Source of the DNA: Anaerovibrio sp. RM50
Lineage (GTDB): Bacteria > Bacillota > Negativicutes > Selenomonadales > Selenomonadaceae
Reading direction: 5' to 3'
Assembly (NCBI RefSeq): GCF_000622005.1
Contig: NZ_JHWV01000007.1
Coordinates: 92,732 to 156,731 of the forward strand
DNA: 64,000 bases
The notes under the pieces were generated by a model. That model saw only the letters and a list, made by a program, of their open reading frames with translations, was not told the DNA's origin and searched no databases. Position numbers and translations under genes: made by a program. Below, one piece after another: positions 49,916 through 58,769 of this stretch (positions are counted from its first letter, which is position 1; the number at the start of each line of letters is the position of its first letter).

Positions 49916-50719
49916 TTATTTTTCAAGAACCCCCTGTAAACTTTCCAATAATTTTTCTTTTGTTGTGGTCTTTAAAATATAGCCGTTTGGCTTCAGGGCC
50001 ATTACCCGCTGCACCCCTTCACGGGTATCTACACCTGTGAGAAATATCACTGGTATATCCTTGGTATCGGGATCCTGGCGAAGCATCTGGAACACCTGGG
50101 GGCCGTCCACTACAGGCATTTCATAATCCAAAAGTATCAAATCCACCGGGGTTTTCAGGGCAAAGGAAATGGCATTCATTCCCCCGGTTACGCTATAAGC
50201 CTGATAATCGTCCTTAATCCATTCCCGTACCATTCTGGCGTATGATGGGTCATCATCCACTATGAGTATTTTTTTCTTGGCAGTGATCTCAACGGCCTTT
50301 TCCACAGCCAATTCCAGCTCGTCCATTTTCACCGGTCTGTCCAGCCAGATAAAATTTTCAAAATGAGAGTGTTTTTTCAGTAACTCCGGCTTGTCCTTTT
50401 TGTCGCCAATGAGCAGCATGCTTCTGCCACGCTCCCATATCATGTCATGAATATGGTTAAGGTGATTTATATCCACCATATTGTCAATAATGCCACTTGG
50501 AATATAAATGATAAAGAGCTTGGTATAGGCTGCCACCTCTTTGATTTTCTCAAATTCACCGGCCACAATGGTGACATTATAGCCGCATTCTGCCAGCTTC
50601 CGCTCGATGCCCTTCACCACAACGCTGTATTTATACATTACGATAACAATATTTTTTACATTATCGTCCATCCGTATAAATCCTCTTACTGCAATAGTAG
50701 TATTATTTTCCTCACCCAT
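49916..50719 (-). CDS. Two-receiver response regulator
   Basis: 267 residues with no output domain. The N-terminal part (about 20-135) looks like a receiver fold that lacks the phospho-Asp (FIIYIPSGIIDNM at the usual site). The C-terminal part (about 145-265) is a complete receiver: KILIVDDDPSYARM, LILLDYEMPVVDG and 'PVIFLTGVDT', with a late Lys in GYILK. GGGAGG precedes the ATG. It lies between the GGDEF regulator and the kinase genes and probably acts as an intermediate or sink in the relay. Confidence 0.88.
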   Translation of the reverse strand: MGEENNTTIAVRGFIRMDDNVKNIVIVMYKYSVVVKGIERKLAECGYNVTIVAGEFEKIKEVAAYTKLFIIYIPSGIIDNMVDINHLNHIHDMIWERGRSMLLIGDKKDKPELLKKHSHFENFIWLDRPVKMDELELAVEKAVEITAKKKILIVDDDPSYARMVREWIKDDYQAYSVTGGMNAISFALKTPVDLILLDYEMPVVDGPQVFQMLRQDPDTKDIPVIFLTGVDTREGVQRVMALKPNGYILKTTTKEKLLESLQGVLEK

Positions 50720-50780
50720 AAAATTGTACCTCCCCAGCTCTTACTAAAAAGCTTTTTCAAATTACCGGCCTGTTTCCCGA

Positions 50781-52156
50781 TTATTTCCTTTCATCTTTAC
50801 TGTCTGCTGGTCTGTTTACCACACGGCCCTCATAACTCAGTGGTTCCACTACATGTTCAATAGCCACATGGCCGGCGAAGGAATACGTCTCCCACGCCTT
50901 CATAATGCGCTCCAGCACCACCGGAACATTTTCCTCTGCCAAATCCGGCAAATACAAAAAATATTGGTTAATTTTGTTGTTTAGTATAATATCACTTCGG
51001 CGAAGAACCTTTTGCAGGCATTCCCCGAACTGCTCCGACACCTTTTTCCTGTCTGTCCCTTTTTCCGGGGACAGATTAAAGAGAAGCTTACAGGACATTC
51101 CGCCCTTCCGCGCAGCGTGACGCTGTGAGAACTGGTATATGGCAGAAAACTGATCCAGCCCCAGAAGCAGGGCACCTCCCTTGTCTCCACGGCCCTCAAC
51201 AATTTTTGTGATTCTGTCCATTTCTGTTTGAAGATCTTCCTCACGGGAAATCTCCAAGTCATTCTCCTCAGCGTAGAGGACGTGACCATGCTTCCCGTTA
51301 TGCTTTGCCCGATAAAGGGCACTGTCCGCCAGGGGAAACAACTCTTCATAGTTTGTGCCGTGGGCCGGCACTGCCACTGCCCCCACAGAAATTCCCAGAG
51401 GGATATCCGAATCCTCTCCCAGATATTTCGCCGAGGCCTCCACGAACTGCTTATTCAGCCGCTCTGTTATTGCCCCCAAAGGAGCATCCTCTTTCATATT
51501 GCAGAAAAAAGCCGCAAATTCGTCCCCGCCAATACGGGCCACCACGTCATTTGCCCTGGTATTATTCCTTACAACTCCAGCAAAGGTTTCAAGTATCCTG
51601 TCACCTGTATCATGGCCGTGAAGGTCGTTAACCAGCTTAAAATTGTCCAGATCAAGAATCATCAGCATTCCTTCACAGGACTTGCAAAGCTCGGACAAAC
51701 GCCTTATGCCGGCGGCACGGCTCCAAAAGCCCGTGAGCTTGTCAACTGAAGCCTCATCCCTCAAGGTCTCTATGACCTTGTCATTCATAATAGTGTTATA
51801 TATGCGCCGTACAAGAATATCCTTGTTGAAGGGCTTGCGGATAAAGTCGGAGGCACCTGCTTCCAGCCCCCGCCGTTCTGTTTCGCTGTCATCGGAGCCA
51901 GTCAAAAAATCACAGGGGTCCTTTTACGCCCAGTCTCTTCCTCGTACTGGCGCAGCTTATGGTAGGTCTGAAAGCCATCCATTTCAGGCATCATAACGTC
52001 CATAAGAATGAGATCCGGCTTATTCTTGGTCATAAACTTCAATAAGTCCCGGCCGGACCGCAGACGGTCCACCCTCATTCCCTCATCCTTTAATATTATC
52101 TTTGCATTTGTCAGGCTCATAATTTCGTCATCAACTACAACAACCCAACAATTCAT
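50781..52156 (-). pseudogene. Receiver-GGDEF response regulator, interrupted by a one-base frameshift
   Basis: The first part (52156 to about 51905) encodes a receiver (WVVVVDDEIMSL, LILMDVMMPEMDG) that stops at ...TPVIF. One base earlier in register the sequence continues LTGSDDSETERRG, 'ASDFIRKPF', then an intact GGDEF domain (DLDNFKLVNDLHGHD, ARIGGDEFAAFF) and an extra C-terminal ~130 residues. The break is at a run of six T on the coding strand (51904-51909); seven would restore one protein of about 458 residues. It could be a sequencing error, slippage or real inactivation. It heads the signalling locus and would make c-di-GMP as output. Confidence 0.82.
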
Positions 52157-52474
52157 TATTATCACACTTTCCCTTGGCAATTATCCCTTGATATGCATCG
52201 GACACAATGTGTAACTGCTACCAATAATTGCCCCGCGATCAATTTTTTCTTTCTTTCAGCTATTCAAAAAAATAATTCTACTTGGTTATTATTCCATTCT
52301 CCCCCCAAAATATCCTGCTTTTGATAACAAAAATAGTAGGCAATAAGCAGATAATAAAAACTTCAAGTGATGTACAGAAATTAAATGGAGGACCCCCCGC
52401 AGGGAATCCTCCATTTCCAATAATTAATCCAGCATTTATTCAGTTGTCATATTGCGAGATTATTTATGCAGTTT
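52157..52474. other. Intergenic region
   Basis: 318 bp without a gene. A 10-bp stem, AAATGGAGGA (52383-52392) with TCCTCCATTT (52407-52416), lies past the PC4-like gene and may end its transcript, though the T run is weak. No other signal was recognised. Confidence 0.6.
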
Positions 52475-52711
52475 TTAGATTGCCAGATCATTCAGCAGAT
52501 TTCTCAGCACCACAATCTCGTCCTTGGTGAAGGTAACCCCTTTGCCCATGCGGCTTTTATCCGGTGACCACTCCCGAATATCATACTTTGGATTCAGGTG
52601 GTTCCAGGACACCAGATTCAGCTCCTTGTGCCAGCCCCGTCTGTCCTCGGCAATTACCCCAAATTCCTCCTTGATTTCGCAGGTGATTTCCCGTTTCTCA
52701 TTTCTTTCCAT
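52475..52711 (-). CDS. YdbC/PC4-like small nucleic-acid-binding protein
   Basis: 78 residues from the ATG at 52711 (AAAGGAG upstream); the longer frame to 52825 has no support. The pattern ITCEIKEEFGVIAEDRRGWHKELNLVSWN, followed by KYDIREWSPDKSRMGKGVTF and a terminal helix, fits the YdbC-type PC4 family, dimeric proteins that bind single-stranded DNA and are related to the eukaryotic coactivator PC4. It is monocistronic. Its role in the cell is unknown. Confidence 0.82.
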   Translation of the reverse strand: MERNEKREITCEIKEEFGVIAEDRRGWHKELNLVSWNHLNPKYDIREWSPDKSRMGKGVTFTKDEIVVLRNLLNDLAI

Positions 52712-52793
52712 AATGTGAATCGCTCCTTTGTTTAATATTTTAAAATCTACCTGTATTCTATCAAATATTTTTAAGTTTGTAAAGATTTTGCAA

Positions 52794-52824
52794 TAAAAAA
52801 GAAGGTTACATTTTGCAACCTTCA
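52794..52824 (-). terminator. Terminator after ubiX
   Basis: GAAGGTT (52801-52807) pairs with AACCTTC (52817-52823). The minus transcript then has TTTTTT. It ends the long rbgA-to-ubiX run. Confidence 0.8.
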
Positions 52825-52831
52825 AATTTAA

Positions 52832-53392
52832 TTACATATTTCCGTCCCAATGACGAAATAAATTATTCTCAACGTTTAAACTGTCGCAGATTTTTCCCAC
52901 CAGCATATCCACCAAATCCATCAAGGTTTCAGGCTTATGATAAAATCCCGGACTGGCTGGAATAATCATGGCTCCCAGCCTTGATGCCTTCAGGAGATTT
53001 TCCAGATGCCCGGCGTGCATGGGAGTTTCCCTTGGAACCAAAATCAGTCTCCGTCCCTCTTTCAGAATAACATCTGCCGCCCTGGTGAGGAGATTATCCG
53101 TAACTCCTGTAGCAATGCAGGCCACAGTTTTCATGGAGGCGGGAGCCACCACCATGGCGTCTGCCCTGAAGGAGCCACTTGCAATGGACGCCCCAATATT
53201 ATGAACATCGTGAAGCATGTCCGCGCTCTTTAGAATCCTCTCATAAATATCGGGACACTCAAACTTCACTACCTTGTTGCCGCTGTCAGTAAGCACCACA
53301 TGGACCTGATGGCCCGCTTCCTTCAGCACCTCTATAAGACGGAGGCCATAAATACTGCCGCTGGCCCCGGTTATTCCAACTATAATTTTCAT
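52832..53392 (-). CDS. ubiX: UbiX-family flavin prenyltransferase
   Basis: 186 residues from the ATG at 53392 (GGAGG upstream). UbiX joins dimethylallyl to FMN to make the prenylated flavin used by UbiD-type decarboxylases. Signatures: IIVGITGASGSIYG (FMN loop), 'VVAPASMKTVACIATGVTDNLLTRAADV', and LVPRETPMHAGHLENLL. No ubiD gene is in the window, so the partner decarboxylase must be elsewhere. Confidence 0.93.
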   Translation of the reverse strand: MKIIVGITGASGSIYGLRLIEVLKEAGHQVHVVLTDSGNKVVKFECPDIYERILKSADMLHDVHNIGASIASGSFRADAMVVAPASMKTVACIATGVTDNLLTRAADVILKEGRRLILVPRETPMHAGHLENLLKASRLGAMIIPASPGFYHKPETLMDLVDMLVGKICDSLNVENNLFRHWDGNM

Positions 53393-53414
53393 ACTTCCTC
53401 CAAAAAATCCTTCA

Positions 53415-53777
53415 TCAGCCCGCCTCAAAAGCATTTTCAATAAGCCTGAAGCTCATGGCGCCGCTTTTGGGGGCCAGAACCTCCAGCACATCAAAGCGGT
53501 AACAGTAATCATGAAGTCCCTTATATCTGATATAAGCCTGGGCGGTGCGGACTATTTTTTGCTGTTTGTAATAATTCACTGCCTCAGCAGGGGTGCCGTA
53601 ATTCATGGAGCCCCTGGTCTTTACCTCCACAAAGGATATGGTATCTCCCTTGCTGGCAATAATATCAATTTCCCCGGTTTTGGCCCTATAATTTCTCTCA
53701 CGGATAAAGTAACCGTGATTCTCCAAATACAGTGCCGCCGCCTGTTCGCCCTTGGCTCCCAAAATCTTGTTGTTCAT
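53415..53777 (-). CDS. YraN/UPF0102 family nuclease-like protein
   Basis: 120 residues with the restriction-endonuclease-like core of UPF0102: KGEQAAALYLENHGY, 'GEIDIIASKGDTISFVEVKTR' (Asp and Glu-x-Lys catalytic pattern) and 'KIVRTAQAYI'. Start and preceding stop overlap in TAATG, so translation is coupled to ylqH. The function is not established, though the fold suggests DNA or RNA processing. Confidence 0.92.
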   Translation of the reverse strand: MNNKILGAKGEQAAALYLENHGYFIRERNYRAKTGEIDIIASKGDTISFVEVKTRGSMNYGTPAEAVNYYKQQKIVRTAQAYIRYKGLHDYCYRFDVLEVLAPKSGAMSFRLIENAFEAG

Positions 53778-54121
53778 TATAAGCCTTTCACTGGCGGCAT
53801 CTGATTTTTCATATCCTTGCGCCGCTGGTCAATCCTGTACACATAAGCCAAAATTTCAGCCACAGTTGTATAGAGCTCCGTAGGAATTTCCTTGTCCAGC
53901 TCCAGAGCCATCAGCATATTTACCAGAGATTTATTCTGATAAACAGGTACCTTGCCCTTTTTGGCGGCCTCAAGAATATTCTCGGCAACGTGTCCTTTGC
54001 CCTTGGCCACAACCTTTGGCGCCATATTCTTTTCCGGGTCGTATTTAAGCGCTACGGCTTTTTTCTCAGCAAGGGGATCCCATTCCGGCTCCTCGTGAGG
54101 TTTTCGTCCTCTATTCATCAT
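53777..54121 (-). CDS. FlhB C-terminal-like protein (YlqH-like)
   Basis: 114 residues corresponding only to the cytoplasmic domain of FlhB/YscU export-switch proteins: KKAVALKYDPEKNMAPKVVA, 'VPVYQNKSLVNMLMALELDKEIP', 'AEILAYVYRID'. The NPTH autocleavage motif and membrane part are missing, as in B. subtilis YlqH. It overlaps the FliK-like gene upstream by 11 bases and yraN downstream by one, a tight four-gene run. It likely works with the FliK-like partner. Its link to flagella is inferred from the family. Confidence 0.88.
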   Translation of the reverse strand: MMNRGRKPHEEPEWDPLAEKKAVALKYDPEKNMAPKVVAKGKGHVAENILEAAKKGKVPVYQNKSLVNMLMALELDKEIPTELYTTVAEILAYVYRIDQRRKDMKNQMPPVKGL

Positions 54122-56294
54122 TGCTTACAGTTCCTATCTTTAAGTCAGTTAGGTTAATCGGTGTATTGTAAAGTGCCTTGCGGATATCCGGGAGATAATC
54201 CTTGAATTCGTCCACCGCTTCATTGTCCGAGAACACTACCCGAAGATTCAGATTATTGCCATCATAAAGACGGCAGACCACGTCCACGGCACCTATTTCA
54301 TCAGTGAGCACACAAACGCGGAACCACGTATCCTTGCGGGTAACGCCGTACTCGTCCTCATGGGGCGGCTCATCGTAAATATGAAGGTACGCAGGATAGC
54401 TGAGTGTGCCATCACCCACATACAAAGGCATCATGTAGGAAATTGACTTCTGGCCGTCGGCCTTGAAGGCGCCGTCGCTGTCCATGGAGCCCTTTATGGC
54501 ATTGGTAAAATTAACAATCTCCTTACTGGCACTTCTGTACTGATAGCCCTTCATTTTCTTCAGGGTACTGATATCCGCCAGCTGCATAAATGCCCACAGC
54601 TTTGGCAGTCCGTCAAAGCCCATTTTCTGTGCCGCCTGCTGTACTGAAGCCGGCATATTGCCCTCAATGGTGCGAAGCAACGTATTCAGCTGCTTGGCGT
54701 CCTGCTCGGACAGTGCCCCCTGATTTTCATTGATAAAATTGTTAAGAAGCTGACCCTCCTTTGGAGTCAGCTCCATATTTTTCATAATAAGCTGCCCTGC
54801 ATCCTTTAAGGCCAAAGCCACCTGTTGGCTGTCCATCTGTGGCAGCTGATACTGGGTGGTGTTGGCAGGGGCATTGTTATTTTCAATAGGCTGCTGAGGC
54901 CCAAAACGATTGAAAATACTTCTGAAAAGCGGATTCTGCTCAACGGGACCGCTCATTCTTGCAGAGGTACCCTCATAAGCCATTCCTACATTATTGAGGC
55001 GCACGTTAATAGTCTCACGGCCCGGAATGGTGAAATTGGTCTGAGACTGGGCACTGCCCTCCTCTGCAGCCATGGCTGACTGATTAGGCATAGCTGTATT
55101 TGGCTGGGCAGTCTGACTCCCCTGTGGCTGGGCTGTCCCCTGTGGCCCCTGGGACATGGCCGCGGTATTGGCCTGATTTCCCTGAGGCATAACAGTATTT
55201 TCAGCCATTGTATTGGCGGCTGTGGCAGTATTGGCATTGGCGGTGGCTTGGCCCGTCTGGGGCTGGCCTTGAATATTTTGTCCATTTTGTGCAGTCTGGC
55301 CATTTGTAATATTCTGGCCACCCTGTGGCATGGCATTGGCCCCTTGCCCGGCTTGTGGTCCCCCAGCTACGTTCTGGGCAGTCTGAGCCCCCTGAGGCAT
55401 AGCTTCCCCTTCTGACATTATATTATTTCCAGCCATAACATTATTGCCGGCCATGGTATTTCCCCCCGGCATATTATTGGCTGTAGTACCAGCAGTCCCC
55501 GGCTGGGCCATTTGGCCAGTCTGAAAGGCCATTTGTCCTTTTGGGGAAGCCATTTGAGCAGAGTTACCCGTCATAGTCCCCTGGGCACTCCCCTGCTGAG
55601 GCTGTGACTGGGCTACATCACCAGTAAATGCACTCTTAGGGAAAAATGCATCCACCAATTTATTTAAGATACTAAGGCCCTCTGTAGGCTGCTGGGCCCC
55701 CTGCGATGGCTGAGGATTGGTTACAGATGCCAGCTGGGCAAGAAGCTGTTCCAGCTGCTTTGGCATTTCCTCACCCTCCGGAAGCTGCATGAGCTGAAAG
55801 GCCAATTTGTTGATATTAACAGGCTCCATGGAGCTGTCATTGCCAAGAACTGCCTTTAAGTTATCAAAAACTGTCTGCAGACCCTCGGAAAAATCTCCCA
55901 GCTTCCCCTGATCAGCCATCTGCCCCAGCTGTGACATAATTCTGCCCAGGGTATTAAGCTGCTCCACGGAAAAACGCTGGCTGGCCAATGAACTGCCCAC
56001 GCCTTCTCCCACAGTGCCCTCCAAAGTAAAGGCATTGCGCATAATGTTCTGAATAATATTTTTCAGCTCACTTGGAATGGCATTCTCCGCTTCAGCATGA
56101 TGGGTGGAAATCTTTGACAGGACTCCCGCCATATTATCTATGGAATTTTTTATATTGACATCTGTACGGGGTGAAAAGGCAGAACCGGCACTGCCGCCTC
56201 CGTCTCTTTTGACCGATAGCTTGTCACCTTTAGTCTCTTGTGTTCGCTCCGCAGGTTGTACTGAGGGCGTCATTCCTGTAACATTAGTTGGCAA
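54111..56294 (-). CDS. FliK-like hook-length-control-related protein (YlqG-like)
   Basis: 727 residues in three parts: a helical N-terminal region (about 30-200), a long disordered stretch (about 215-420) dominated by Gln, Gly, Ala, Asn, Met and Thr, with repeated short units such as NTMAGNNVMAGNN and AQNGQN, and a folded C-terminal region (about 480-720) resembling the FliK C-terminus ('SYPAYLHIYDEPP', 'GAVDVVCRLYDGNNLNLRVVF'). The gene order rbgA-rnhB-this-ylqH matches B. subtilis rbgA-rnhB-ylqG-ylqH, so it is the YlqG equivalent. A molecular ruler or export regulator role is possible but unproven. Confidence 0.8.
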   Translation of the reverse strand: MPTNVTGMTPSVQPAERTQETKGDKLSVKRDGGGSAGSAFSPRTDVNIKNSIDNMAGVLSKISTHHAEAENAIPSELKNIIQNIMRNAFTLEGTVGEGVGSSLASQRFSVEQLNTLGRIMSQLGQMADQGKLGDFSEGLQTVFDNLKAVLGNDSSMEPVNINKLAFQLMQLPEGEEMPKQLEQLLAQLASVTNPQPSQGAQQPTEGLSILNKLVDAFFPKSAFTGDVAQSQPQQGSAQGTMTGNSAQMASPKGQMAFQTGQMAQPGTAGTTANNMPGGNTMAGNNVMAGNNIMSEGEAMPQGAQTAQNVAGGPQAGQGANAMPQGGQNITNGQTAQNGQNIQGQPQTGQATANANTATAANTMAENTVMPQGNQANTAAMSQGPQGTAQPQGSQTAQPNTAMPNQSAMAAEEGSAQSQTNFTIPGRETINVRLNNVGMAYEGTSARMSGPVEQNPLFRSIFNRFGPQQPIENNNAPANTTQYQLPQMDSQQVALALKDAGQLIMKNMELTPKEGQLLNNFINENQGALSEQDAKQLNTLLRTIEGNMPASVQQAAQKMGFDGLPKLWAFMQLADISTLKKMKGYQYRSASKEIVNFTNAIKGSMDSDGAFKADGQKSISYMMPLYVGDGTLSYPAYLHIYDEPPHEDEYGVTRKDTWFRVCVLTDEIGAVDVVCRLYDGNNLNLRVVFSDNEAVDEFKDYLPDIRKALYNTPINLTDLKIGTVSNDE

Positions 56295-56331
56295 GGCCTT
56301 TCCACCTCCTGGATACCAATTTATTTACTGA

Positions 56332-56475
56332 TTATAACGCCATTGTTCAAATTTTTCTTCTTTAGAAGAAAAATCTTCCAATTAGCGTTTCAACGAGCTG
56401 GGAGATATTCTCACCAGCTGTTGTAGTTTGTTTTCCCCCACCTAAAGAGGAAGGGGACATCTTAAAGCTCGTTAT
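56332..56475. mobile_element. 144-bp two-hairpin element, copy 2 (rnhB-ylqG gap)
   Basis: Base-for-base the same as 39189-39332, here between the rnhB stop (16 bp away) and the FliK-like gene. TTAT again lies on both sides of the AACG...CG core. The insertion separates two genes that are tightly linked in relatives. The internal 32-codon frame lies at 56362-56460 on minus. Confidence 0.8.
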
Positions 56476-56490
56476 TAAAATTATTGCTTA

Positions 56491-57288
56491 TCAGTTATCA
56501 AATAAGCTGCCCACTTCCTCAGCTTCCTCCACCATGGATTTTATAGGCTCGAAGGACAGCCTGTGAATTGGGCATGGCCCATATTTGCGTATGGCCTCAA
56601 TGTGACTTCCCGTGCCATATCCCTTATGCCCCGCGAAGCCATATTCAGGATATTTTTTGTCGTATTCATCCATGAGACGGTCACGGGAAACCTTGGCAAT
56701 AATAGAAGCAGCCGCAATAGATGCAGACTTGGCATCACCCTTGATAAGTGAAAGGGAAGCCATGGGAAGATTTTCCAGCTTCACTGCGTCCAAAAGCACC
56801 TTGTCCGGCTGTGGCTCAAGGGCAAATATAGCTTCGTACATGCCATTCATGGTGGCCTGTAAAATATTTACCCTGTCTATGGTGCGTTCATCCACAAAGA
56901 CCTGTTTTACGCACACAGCCTTGGCCATTATTTCATCATAAAGCTCATCGCGGACCTTTTCGGACAGCTTCTTGGAATCATTGATTTTGGGGATAATAAG
57001 CCCCTCCGGAAGAATGACTGCCGCCACTGATACTGGTCCCGCCAAAGGACCACGGCCTGCCTCATCAACCCCCGCAATAACATTGAGCCCCTGATTTCTG
57101 GCCTCATCCTCGTAGCGATACATGGCCTTGACCCGGGATATTTCCTTCTGCTGTCTTTCATAGCGTTTGAGGATTTTGCCTGCTGCTGCCCGCTGATCCG
57201 CCTTAAGAGCCTCCAAAAGCTCCTCTGTGACATCCCCGGACGCAAACAAACCCTCTATTTGTTTTATCGACAAGTCTGCAATATTCAT
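56491..57288 (-). CDS. rnhB: Ribonuclease HII
   Basis: 265 residues. It removes RNA from RNA-DNA hybrids and misincorporated ribonucleotides. The N-terminal ~70 residues are the extension seen in Bacillus-type RNase HII. The catalytic core has GVDEAGRGPLAGPV (first acids), 'INDSKKLSEK', 'PDKVLLDA' and 'KGDAKSASIAAASIIAKVSRD', all intact. Its start overlaps the rbgA stop (TAATG). Confidence 0.95.
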   Translation of the reverse strand: MNIADLSIKQIEGLFASGDVTEELLEALKADQRAAAGKILKRYERQQKEISRVKAMYRYEDEARNQGLNVIAGVDEAGRGPLAGPVSVAAVILPEGLIIPKINDSKKLSEKVRDELYDEIMAKAVCVKQVFVDERTIDRVNILQATMNGMYEAIFALEPQPDKVLLDAVKLENLPMASLSLIKGDAKSASIAAASIIAKVSRDRLMDEYDKKYPEYGFAGHKGYGTGSHIEAIRKYGPCPIHRLSFEPIKSMVEEAEEVGSLFDN

Positions 57289-58253
57289 TAATCCTTCTCC
57301 TGAGAATTCTCCGCTGCATCTGCAGCAGATGGTGCATCAATAGCAGGTGGTACATCAAGGCTGATGGTGCCCAGCTTGCCGCTTCTAAAATCAGTAAGAA
57401 CAATACGCTGTGCCTTTTCAAGGTCCACCAGACCGCCCTTTACAAGGCAGCCACGCTTCTTGCCGATAATCTCCAAGAGCTCGCCAGAGGTTTCCGGCAA
57501 TTCATCTGTAATCTTGTAGCGTTCTTTAATACGCTCCGGATACAGCTTGATCATGGTATCAAGGAACACCCCGGTGATAAGCTCACGGTCCACCGCCTCA
57601 TCATTGATAGCACCTGTAAAGGCCAGCTTAAGGCCCGCATTCATATCCTCAAACTTCGGCCAAAGGATACCAGGGGTATCCAACAGCTCCAAACTGTCAG
57701 CAAGGCGAATCCACTGCTTGGCACGGGTTACACCCGGCTTGTCCGCGGTCTTGGCCTTATTGGAGCCGGCGAGACGATTGATAAGAGAGGATTTTCCCAC
57801 ATTTGGAATACCAAGAATCATCACTCTGGCTGAGCGTGCCTTGGCTCCCTTGGATACCAGCTTTTCCGTCTTGGAACGGGCCAGCTCCTCAGTCATCTTC
57901 ACCAGCTGCTTGGTGCCCTTTCCCTGAGTGGCATCCACTGCCACCGCCTGAACACCCTGACTGCGGAAATATGCAACCCATTTTTTGGTAATGGCAGGAT
58001 CTGCCAGATCTGACTTGTTAAGGGCCACCACCTTTGGCTTCCCCGCAATAATCTCCTGAAGCATTGGATTGGCACTGCTGTATGGAATGCGTGCGTCCAG
58101 CAGCTCAATTACCACATCCACCAGCTTAAGATTTTCGGTGATAATCTTTCTGGCCTTGGTCATGTGGCCCGGGAACCACTGTACATTTGGCAGCACCTGC
58201 TCCGCCGCCAGCTTCCTGGCACTCTCTTCCCGTTCTTTTATATAATCGTTCAT
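57288..58253 (-). CDS. rbgA: Ribosome biogenesis GTPase RbgA (YlqF)
   Basis: 321 residues with circularly permuted GTPase motifs: G4 NKSDL (about residue 79) comes before G1 GIPNVGKSSLIN (about 150) and G3 DTPG (about 193), diagnostic of YlqF/RbgA. The N-terminal QWFPGHMTKARK and the C-terminal 50S-binding domain are present. RbgA is needed for late 50S subunit assembly. It heads the rbgA-rnhB-ylqG-ylqH-yraN-ubiX run. Confidence 0.95.
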   Translation of the reverse strand: MNDYIKEREESARKLAAEQVLPNVQWFPGHMTKARKIITENLKLVDVVIELLDARIPYSSANPMLQEIIAGKPKVVALNKSDLADPAITKKWVAYFRSQGVQAVAVDATQGKGTKQLVKMTEELARSKTEKLVSKGAKARSARVMILGIPNVGKSSLINRLAGSNKAKTADKPGVTRAKQWIRLADSLELLDTPGILWPKFEDMNAGLKLAFTGAINDEAVDRELITGVFLDTMIKLYPERIKERYKITDELPETSGELLEIIGKKRGCLVKGGLVDLEKAQRIVLTDFRSGKLGTISLDVPPAIDAPSAADAAENSQEKD

Positions 58254-58278
58254 ACGTAAACTCCTATCTAAAATAGTA

Positions 58279-58338
58279 ACAGCTGTCTCAAAAATGCGAC
58301 AGCCTATTCAAAATTGTAACAGACTATTCAAAATTGCA
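58279..58338. repeat. Three 20-bp tandem repeats upstream of rbgA
   Basis: Units begin at 58279, 58299 and 58319. The last two read ACAGnCTATTCAAAATTG plus two bases and differ at only two positions; the first is degenerate (ACAGCTGTCTCAAAAATGCG). They lie in the rbgA leader. Confidence 0.6.
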
Positions 58339-58769
58339 TAAAATAACATATTAATTATACGGCCCAAGGTATTTATTGGCAAATCAACTTTTCGGGGAAA
58401 TAGAAAATCCGGACATATCTGCAAATCTGTCCGGATTTCCCGTGTAGTCTTTTGTAATGGAATCTTTCTTACCCAAAATAATACCCCATTTCTTCTTATT
58501 TTTCCACATAACATTTCTGCATTCTCTATAATGTATATAGCTTTAACGCTATCTCTTTATTTCTTTTTTGTTTTTATATGTAACATTTTAATATTTTTAT
58601 GTAAAATAATCAATCTTTTTATATATCTTCAAACATTATCCTCGTTCTATTATTTTTTCACTATTGCTTTCCCAATTCACATAAAAAAATTTCCCAGATG
58701 TCGTATTAACATCTAGAAACACATTAACAAAATTGCTTCCTTCATACACCAATATTACAAATACATCAA

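Noticed and set aside
50781..51905. Separate GGDEF gene starting at the TTG at 51905
   Set aside because: The frame begins in the middle of a receiver domain whose first half lies just upstream in another frame; a single broken gene explains both.
58308..58514. 68-codon frame on minus upstream of rbgA
   Set aside because: Composition and lack of a ribosome site suggest chance; it overlaps the tandem repeats and a strong hairpin.
58531..58716. 61-codon hydrophobic frame on plus
   Set aside because: Product of AT-rich DNA (Phe/Ile/Leu runs) with no ribosome site or neighbours.
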